Source: Asterias amurensis
Taxonomy: Eukaryota > Echinodermata > Asteroidea > Forcipulatida > Asteriidae
Length of the DNA: 64,000 nt
Direction of reading: 5' to 3'
Assembly (NCBI RefSeq): GCF_032118995.1
Contig: NC_092660.1
Coordinates: forward strand, 1,565,501-1,629,500
Shown here one piece after another: positions 36,371 through 46,600 of the stretch (position 1 is the first letter of the stretch; each line of letters begins with the position of its first letter). The position numbers and the translations under genes were made by a program. The notes under the pieces were generated by a model. The model ran no database searches, was not told the DNA's origin, and saw nothing but the letters and a program-made list of their open reading frames with translations.

Positions 36371-36985
36371 ACCGATGGTATGAATGCAAAAATGACACAT
36401 CACTAGACGTAGATACTGACAACTCCTCTTAAGATGGATCTTGGTGTTTGTGAAAAGGAACCCCTACTTATCACAATATACATAAACATGCAGATTTTTG
36501 TTTATTTTCTGAAGAATATGTAGCATTTAATTTGCATAAAATTTACAACACTATGGAGACAACCACAATTTAAATTGAAGTTGTAACAAAAAGGGGGAAA
36601 TATACTGATGTGGAAAAACATTTATGCATTGCTTTGTTGAGTTGAAACAAAAATACATAAGGTCCTGTATTAAAGCTGCTACTTGGTAATAAAATAATCG
36701 CAGTAGGGAATGTATACAATTTAAGGCACTCTTAAAACATCAATAGATTCATGGTAACTCCACCATGTTATTATTTCTTGCATTCAATGTTTGTAAAATT
36801 ATAAATTATAATGATGTAAAAATATACAACCCATAAAATGCAACCCAATGTAACTGTACTAATTTTTAATTTTAATTTACATCTGGCAAAGTGTATTGCC
36901 TTGATATCCAAGTTGGGTGACTTGAAATGTGACGCAACCACTCAGCCCACTGGACGCCATTTTGGTAAGCAACTCATTTAATGAC
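36371..36985. other. Intergenic AT-rich DNA
   Basis: No gene or named repeat recognised between the kelch gene and SLC35A3. Confidence 0.4.
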
Positions 36986-37189
36986 TATAGACTGTATTGA
37001 ATAACCCCTTTTTGCTATGAAAAGTCGCCATCTTGTAGGGCAAACCGTATGCGCGTCCATCGAAGCACGCAGCACGCAACATTCCCGGTTGGATTTCTAC
37101 GGCACATGCACGCACACACACGCGCACAGACGCCATCTTGTAGGTCAGATACATGAGCCACGTGACGTCATATTCAATACGGTCTATAG
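36986..37189. mobile_element. TIR element with CRE and repeated GCCATCTTG motifs
   Basis: The left end CTATAGACTGTATTGAATA and right end TATTCAATACGGTCTATAG are inverted. Inside are two copies of CGCCATCTTGTAGG (37026, 37130; a YY1-like core) and GTGACGTCA (a CRE). Confidence 0.85.
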
Positions 37190-37999
37190 TAGATCAGTGC
37201 AGACAATGACCATCGCTACCAATGCCAAGACAAACCATTTGCTTACTGAAATGGTGTATGTCCTACTTCAAGTTAATTGCACTTCCTGCATCTTATGGTG
37301 ACATACAATCTTTGCTAGTTATAAAGGTGCTCAAATGGTGACGTTTGAGACGCTGGCGGCAGCAGTCATAACTGCGCCCACATGATCAGTATTGCGGGCA
37401 TAGGTCTGAGCACACGCACTACTGGCGAGAATTGTGAAAAAAAGACCGTCTGAAAGTCTCCCGATAATTCCCTTCAGCTCTATGAAGCCAAGATTTGCAC
37501 CAACTAAAGCGTCTGAATTCCTATGTATTAAATTGTTCATCAGGCATTGGATAAAATGTTGAAATAACCAAAATTTAAGAGTTAACATTTTCTAAAAATG
37601 TTTTTTTTTTTACTAGAATAAATATAATACATAGTTTCAGACCAAAATAAACCGCTACTATATAAACGAATCTGGGCAATATCCAAAGTGACAAAAAGAC
37701 GAGCTTTCGCGGGGTTGTGGCCATGTGATAAAGGACCGAGCCAAAGCTTGCGTGCCATGCCTATGTTTAAACATTTCTTGCCGTATTTATATCACACATT
37801 TGAACACCCCAACAGGATAAGCTCTTCACCAATAGAAATACCCAAACTGTCTGGGGTATTTATGAATTTAGTTATATAAAGTCTGCAGCCAACATAATGT
37901 AATCTATCAACATAAGGCTACTACAAAGTCTTTCTAGAGTGGGAATTACCTTAGGACACGCCACATACAGACTATGAGTGACTTCGAGTGCACTCGGTG

Positions 38000-38230
38000 G
38001 TTAACTAAAAGTTTGACTATTTTGACTCGAACCCAGGCTGGTCGATCATTGGTTGGCTGTGGTCGACCATTTGGAAGCAGCCTCATGATCATGGTTTCTT
38101 CACTGGTCCCAATAGCATGTTCCATGCTAACATAGCGCAGAGGGGAACCAGTGACACAATAGCTAAAAACACTGAAGGCAATGGAGTGTTGAATACCGTG
38201 GAACCCGTGGTTGACTAGACTTCCAATCGT
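38000..38230 (-). repeat. Single inverted copy of the GTCAACC/TCACTGGTTCCCC element
   Basis: TTTGACTATTTTGACTCGAA, GGTCGACCATTTGGAAGC and CAGAGGGGAACCAGTGACAC are the reverse complement of the unit triplicated at 9721-10400. Confidence 0.8.
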
Positions 38231-38487
38231 GTCGTTTGAGTGAGTGCATCACTGCGCATGTACTGGCTGGTCAGAAGTCAACTAAATGTGCAAACTCAAG
38301 CTTGTTCTAAATTGCCCTATAATTTATATATTGGGAGACTAAGATCCTGGGTGCCCCAGATCTACCAATTCGAAAGTCGAAATTTGCCTAAAAACTAAAA
38401 AATGGCATCGCACATGAATTGCTCCGAAGCCGATACGCACCGCTAACAAACAACACACACAAAATGTTTAGATCTCCAAGATCTACC

Positions 38488-40599
38488 TCAGATGGTTTGG
38501 GGTTGCGTCAACTCTTTTGGTTTAGGCGGTTCATAACCGTATAAGAACGTTGCTCCTATAACAAATGTGGCTCCAACGAAAAAATAACTGGAAAAAAAAC
38601 ACAAGGAAAATAAAAAGAAAACTTAACTATTAGAATAAAAACTAATTTCAGTTAATTATTTTAAACAAAGAAACATTTATTAGAGCAGGTTTTGAACCTG
38701 CGACCTCCGGATTAACAAGCCAGCAGTCTATAATAAGAACAACCGTCTCCCAGATATTCTGTCATCACATGGGAAATTAACACGGCTGAAGGAGGACGAA
38801 TCAAAAGTGCGCACTATCAGAAGTTTGTGAAGTGTCGTAGCCGAGCGGATAAGAGCACTGAACTCAAGCTCTGGTGTTTCTGTTCAGCAGGATGTGTGTT
38901 CGAGAGTCGTGACACTTGTGTTCCTGAGCAAGACACTTAACTATAATTGTTTCTCTCCACCCAGGGGTAAATGGGTACAGAGATGGTTCTTGTGATTGAT
39001 TTAGCCGAGTAGGGCATATTTGTTGCACAGGCTGTATACTCCCCAGGGAGCTGAGATGGTTTAAAGAATTAGTTTAATGGCCACGTGACCAGGGGCAATG
39101 ATGTTGGAGCGCTTTGAGAAGCCCTTTAGGTGTGTAAAGCGCAAAAGAAAAACCAACTATTATTATAACTCATATTATCTGTACACAGTTTGCCGCCATA
39201 TGAGGAAGGGTGGACCACAGAATCCCCCGAAAGAAAAAATCTCCTAACACACCGCCACCTTAATCCGGATGTCGTAGGTTCAAATTCGGCACTTAAGAAA
39301 CAAATGAAGATTTCTTACCTTGTTGGGATGAAATCACTGAGTAAATAATAAGACACAATGGTGGATAAAATTATTGAGAGTGACGTCGCGAAACCCTTTA
39401 AGATGTTGTCTGCGTACTTGATGACAACGGCAACAAGTAAACCACTACAAGCCTGCCAAGGGAAAGAAAAGCAAGAATGTAACAGGACTCGGGAAAGAAA
39501 TGAGTATACAGTACTAACACACATTGGTGTTTGGGTAAAATACAAAATTAATATTCTTTATCCCCGATGCAAATTTAATATCTATTATCGTTGCGGTACC
39601 CGCTGCCAAAACATAGGAATCAAACTGCCTCTAGCTACCGGGCAATCTCGGTAGTCTAGTTGGTAAGACACTGCTCTAGAATTGCAAGGGTCATGGGTTC
39701 GAATCCCACCTGAGTAATATGCCTGTGATATTTTTTCACAGGACTCAGGAAAGTACTGCGTATACAGTGCTTACACACATCCGTGTTTGGGTAAAAACCA
39801 AAATTTATTAATATTCTTTATCCCGATGCAAATTTAACATCTATTATGTATCTATAAGAGAGCTAGACTAGGGGCCATTAATCCTGTCTCGAGTCAGGAT
39901 GAACCAGATATTTTAGATCAAAGGTCTCCAACATCAGAAGTTTTCAATGGATTTTTTTCTGGCTTTAAAAACAAACAGCTTTGTAGTTTGATTAAGAATG
40001 AAGTTGTCCCTCTTGGCCAGCTGGGTATTTTACTTCATCGTTTTCGTTTTCTAACATTGACTTTTCTGAACATGCTGAATAAGTGAAATAAACCTAAACC
40101 CACCTGGAGGAACACCACCAGCCATGTGAGTGTATTGTAACCTTGGAAAAACCCATTTGCTTGCACCTCCTTGCCGTCGTTAAATATAACTCCACCTAAG
40201 CCAAATAAAATACCAAAGAAAGCTGCAAAAAAATAAAAAATATATATAAATCATTCACTTTTTTAAAAATAAGTTTTTAATAATATTAATTATTTAGTAA
40301 CTTTTTTTTAATAAGAAACCTTATAACGTGCCGGTATCTGTCAAGTTTCGATGCTCATGCATGTCATGGCACGGAACAGAATACAAATATAGCAATATAA
40401 CAATAATAATATAGCAATATAACATTAATAATATAGCAATATAACAATAATAATATAGCAATATAACAAAGAAGCTTTACAGAAAAATTCTGATATCAGG
40501 AAATATCCTAGGAAATCACACGCCCGTTTTTGACATTTTAAGGGTGTTATTTCAATTATATATTATAATAATCATTCACGTTTATTTAAAAAACCTGTC

Positions 40600-40630
<31 letters not shown>

Positions 40631-43600
40631 TTATTCGGATAAAATCACAGCAAGAATATGCCAAAAACACATACACAACAAGAGAAAAGACAATGAAATA
40701 AGACAAACCAAAATAGAACACAAGATAGAAATATTGCACAAAAATATCCATGGATAGCCCCAAAAAGCCAAGAGATTAGACTTGTTGGAGTCCTTAACAA
40801 TTCATCAGTTCACAACATACAAATTTTTATTTATAGATAGTTTTGTTAGTAATGCGGATGAAGGATAATTAGTAGACCTTATGCACATGACGTCGTTTCA
40901 GTAGGGCGCCCTCACCTAGTGTTCAAAAGGATGTTGTTCATTGGCCAATACTGTGCGCCGCGCGAACAAATCTGTGCGTCTCGATTGTTACGTCACCGTT
41001 TTTCCTCTAAGATGGCGGCTGGATGACGTCAATGCATAAGGTCTATACAATGAATAGTACTTATATGGCACATTACTGGTCTCAAATACATAAACCACAA
41101 AAGTGCCAAAGAAGCAAAGAGAAATACAATAAATAGTGATAAATTAAGCACAGCAATACATAACAAAAATATGAAATTAAGTTATATTAATAGCAAAAAC
41201 AGAATATGTGACCCGCTCTGTGAAAATGAGTCAGATGTACCGGTAGGCAATTTCAGGAATTGAGTTATATGCATGGCTGGAAAGAACACATCAGCAGCAG
41301 TAATTTGGTATGTGTCTAAGCTTTGGGGTGTATCGCATTGCTGAGTTACTCCCGTTTGAAATTAGCCACTACACCATTTTTTGTGAAAAACGAATTACAA
41401 GTAAAATGAAAACTACCATTGTGTGCAAAAGGATATAGATTAGACACAATTATGATCACAAAATTTTTGTATTCATAGCTTTATTGCCTAAAAGTAAGTG
41501 TTTTAAATGTTAACCATGCAACTAAAGATCTTAAAAAGAAAAAAGAAATTGGGCGACATGTGACTCATTTTCACAGAGTGGGTCACATATATGATATAAA
41601 AAACTTGTCTAAAGGGAAGTTAGCCACAATGGACAGCCAGATTGCTTTATTGGTGCGTGCAAAATGGCAATGCGCAAATTCTCTCGCGTAGGAATTTTCC
41701 CATAGTTTGTCGCAACATGGCGTCGCGGACTGTTCTGGTTGCCCACTAGATAGCAGGGTACGCCTACCGGAGTGTTCCCTCAAGCCTTGAAAGTGCCCGA
41801 CCCTAAAGCCCAGTTCATACTTCCTGCAAAATCAAATTTGACTTCGGCTACAGCTACGGCTAGATCAGCGCGTCTGTCAGTATTAAAGATTAGGCAGAAG
41901 CGCGCGATCTAGCCGTACCTGTAGCCAAAGTCGCCATTCGAAAGTCGCCATTCGACGACGCCATTTCGGACATGACCTAACATTCTCACTCACCTAGTTG
42001 TATATTCCGTAGCCATAAAGACTGCTGGGTACCCTTGAGGATCTTTTCAAAGTAAACACCAGCAAACCCACTGGAGAAGCAGGCAGAGAGTACGGCTACC
42101 AGACCTATCATCTGGTTCTTCGGGGGTAGAGATTCCTTTGTCTCCTCAGGAGAGCTTGACGGCATCTGTAAGAACCAGACATAGCCAAAAGAAGCTCCTT
42201 ACAAATCTGCTAATAATAACAATAAGAGTAATAATAACTATAATAATAATAACAATAATATATTTTTAAAAACATTTAGATAGGGCCAACTCCATTTAAA
42301 AATGCTCCCAGGCACTTTACAACCAGGAAAACTTTAACATTAAACCACAAAAAGTAAATTCATGAAAAGGTCAAAAATAAGATCCACAAAATGTGATAGT
42401 TAAAACAATTAAAGGTAAAAGTATACAGATATATATATGCAATAAATCACAACAGTAAAAACAACATAAAATATACCAAGAAAAAGTTACCCTAAATCCA
42501 CAATAGAAAAATATATAAAATGAAATGAAACTAGTAAAAAATGATAAAAGGAGAATGCACAAAATATAAAAACCGTTAGATTCACCTGATAAAAACCACA
42601 ACAATGCAGTATAACAGCAAGGCAATAATAGTATTAATTGTGTACAAAAAAGTAATAGATGTTATTGCATTGGTGATTATTAGTTTTTTACTCTCAAACC
42701 TTTTTGTACCAAACACTGCATACTCAGTAGTTTCCGCGAGTTCTGTAAAAAAAAACCTTCACGGGCAAACCACTCAGGTGTGATTTTAACTGAACCAGTG
42801 ACCTTTGCACTGCAAGAGCAGATGTCAGGGTTCAAATCCCAACCGAGTGATTTGCCTTCAGATTTTTATTTCACTGCACTCTGGAAAGTACTGAATATAC
42901 AGTGCTTATACACATTGGTTTAAGGGTAAAAAACAAATTATACAAATATATATATATATTAAAAAATTTACATTAAAAATTACAATGGAAACAAGACAAA
43001 AATACATAAAAACTGGAAATGTATATGTAATGACTATAGAGCAAACGCACAACAGAAAATAGAGTGAATATGACATAAGCAGTAAATCACGACAAATTCA
43101 ATAACAAAAATATTTTTGTTCAATAACATTACAATGAGCAAAAAAAAACATTAGTATATTTTATGAAGGTTCTCACAAAAAAATAGAACTTAAATTCAAA
43201 GTGAATAAACAAAGACAAATACCAATTAAAAGACAAACAAATTGTTGCAAAAGCAGTAGCTGATCAAACAAATTTGTTACATTAAAAATTTTGGATGCAC
43301 ACAGTCGTAAATTCTGTACACATACCATTATGTCATGTATGTTGAAAATTTTTCATCACAATAAAACACAGAGTCCGCAGACGGTGGCGACGCACAGCTC
43401 ATTCCACTCGAAATCATTGGCTAATGTGAGCAAACGTTGTAACGTTTGCGCAAGTGGAAGGCACCCCAACTGCCTCAATGGAACCAACTAAGACATACCT
43501 GTACTAATACAACCCCAGCCATGAGGAGGACCAGTGATATCCATTTCGTGGCGCTCAGCTGCCTATTCAGCATCAACACGGAAAACAACGCCGTCGTTAA

Positions 43601-46600
43601 AATCTTCAACTGGTAAGTGACCTACAAACAGGGGAGATATAAAATGAAAAAGTCTTTAATAGGTATTGAATTAAATGGAAAATGTCGCTTAAAGCCATTG
43701 GACACTTTCGGTACAGGAAAAAAAAAAAAAAGTTCACAGATTTACAAATAACTTACAGGGTTTACAGAAGGTAATGGTGAAAGACTTCTCTTGTAATATT
43801 ATTCCATGAAATGCTTTACTTTTTGAGAAAACATTAAAACAATATCAATTCTGGATATCGAGAATTAAGGAGTTATTTTAAACACATGTCATGACACGGC
43901 GAAACGTGCGGAAACAAGGGTGGGTTTTCCCATTACTTTAAGTTTGTCCCAACTCCGATGACTAATTGAGCCTAAATTTTCACAGGTTTTTTATTTTATA
44001 TAATAGTTGTGATACACGAAGTGTGGGCCTTGGATATCACTGTTTACCGAAAGTGTCCAATGACTTGAAACACCAGAGTTTGAATGCATTGCTCTTAACC
44101 GCTCGACCACGACCCTTCCATATGTTCACCATGGATTTGCATTGTTATGTCCTCGTGTGCTTACCGTGAGTTGGCCAGCACTACCCTTGCTTACGGTAAA
44201 CAGCTTTATGAAATAAAAATTCTCCTAAGAATTGTAAGCAACAAAATGGCTGCTTACATGTTTTATGAAATTGGTCCATGGAAACTCCCGCAGTAAACAC
44301 AAAATTGGCCGTTAAGCAGCTCTACGAAAATAGGCACTGAACCGGAATTTGATGCTCAGCACATGACACCCTATGGGTTTCGCCCAACGACTTACCTGAT
44401 ATGTTGCTGCGTCTAGGTTTGACAGAGCTACAAAGAGGAGGTTGTTCTGTAAAGTGTACAGGCCTGATGGTATAGCTAGCTTCAGAGTATCCCATGGCTT
44501 GCTGATGATCTGGCTGTGAATTATCTTCACCAGATTATTCAATGACCACCCACCTAGCATTGGAGACAGAGAAAATGAAAATATAATAATATCAAAGTCT
44601 TATTTACCAACAAGGTACTCTTAGTTTAAGCATACTTACAGAAAGATGAATTCCGAATGTTGAGACCCAATTATGTAGCACCTTAAACAATGGTTTACAA
44701 GGTCTACAGCGCATACAGCAGCCACAGCCAAGAACACCTGGGCAAACCCCTTCTCTTTTTGATAAGTGTACTGGGTTCTTTTACATGCGTTACACACAAC
44801 CCACGGGACCAACGGCTTTACGTCCCATTCGAAGGACAAAGCAATGGTTAAGTGTCTTGCTTAGGAACACAAGTGTCACGACTGGGACTCGAACCCACAC
44901 TCTGCTGATTAGAAACACCATAGTAACTTAAAGGCACTTGACACCTTTGGTGATTGTCGAAGACCAATATTCTCAATTGATGTATCCCAACATATGAAAA
45001 CGAAAACAAACCTGTGAAAATTTTGGCTCAAAGTTGCCCTGACTCCCTAGAAAAGTGTAAAATGAACACGTGGTGGCGATTTCAAATTTCCTAGGATTTT
45101 ACTCAAAGAATAGAAGAAAACATAGAATTCGAACTGCCTCTAGCTACCGGGCAATCTTGGTGTTCTTGTGAGTATGCTCTGCTGTAGAATTGAAAAGGGT
45201 CTTGGGTTTGAATCCCACACGAGTTATATGCCTGTGATTTTTTCACAGAACTTAGGAAAGTACTGAGTATACACAGCTAACACACATCGGTGTATGTGGG
45301 CAAAAAAAAACAAAAAATGAATAAAATATAGTAATAATAATAATCTGCTTTTCTACAGCGCCTAACACCTCCAAAACAAAGTCTCTTAGCTTCCAGAGAA
45401 TCAAAAGATAAATTATGTATACAATGAATTAAACAGAAATGTTTTGAGAAGAGTCTTGAAACTTGAGAAAGTGGTAGCTTGTTTGATGTGTAGAGGGAGA
45501 TTGTTCCATAAATGAGGTGCAGCAAACTAAAAACTACATTGACCATATGCTTTGGTGGCAACATTAGGGATACGAGGGTGTCTTTGTTAGCAGAACAGAG
45601 GTTTATAGTAGGAGTGTATGGAGTTAGTAGATCTTTCAGGTAAACTGGTCCACTTCCACGACTGCAATGAAGAAAACATTGTATGAAATGGGCTTCCTAC
45701 CTTCCCCGCCAAACACCAGTAAAACACACGTCATAATCTTGACAGACTCGGCCATGACGATCGCCGTCGTGCTGAGATACTTGGGTCCATCACCCTGGAC
45801 ACTCCGTGAGTAACGCAGAGTCAAGACCAGCGTGGTCGTCTGCAGGATCAATATCACCAGCGAGACATACTTGATGTTCAATCTGACGGCATTCATCTAA
45901 GACAAGAAAAACAAAACATTAATAATAATTTTAGTAATAACAATTTTTTATATAATATAATTATAACAATAATAAAGACTTACAATGCACTATCAACCCT
46001 GCTGGGTATTCAAGGCGCAGTAAAACCAAAAAAACAAAATGAAAGAAAACAAGACACAACACAGTTAGTTCTCGAAAACCTGTGCAACTAAAGCACTGGT
46101 CCTGAATGCTGATGACTGAACATAAGGTTTGGATACAACAAGGAACATGTGAAGAATAGATGATGAGAGTAGATTGACCAGGAAATACATGTAGGGTAGG
46201 AGAGGGAAGAGCAGGGACCTAGGGACAGAGACAACCCATTTCAAGCTGGCCAGGATTAACTGTGTATTGATCTGAGACACAGCTAATGACAAGGAGTAGG
46301 CCTATCTAAGAGAAAGAACACAGTCAAAATGCAATGCAACTCTATTGCGAGGGCCCATAGCATACAATTTACAAACCTGGCATCATGCCATGGCCCAAGA
46401 GTTAAACATGAATAATGTTGTCCATCCGCTTGCCCTAAGTGGTGGACTTTAAGTTCAAATTTGTTTATCACACACCACTAAAATTGTCTAGCTAAAACTC
46501 TAGCATTCACTACATACATCATACTTGCAGGGATCATTGGTCACAGAGTCAGGGAGGGGCAAGGGGGGGGGGGAGACATTTAAAAATAAATCAAAACAAA

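Noticed and set aside
38834-38930. Functional tRNA-Leu(CAA) gene
   Set aside because: The anticodon-arm resemblance is good, but a SINE body and (ATT)n-like tail follow and many diverged copies exist.
39640-39720. Functional tRNA gene
   Set aside because: A and B boxes are present, but the acceptor stem does not pair and the same sequence recurs with a common tail as a dispersed repeat.
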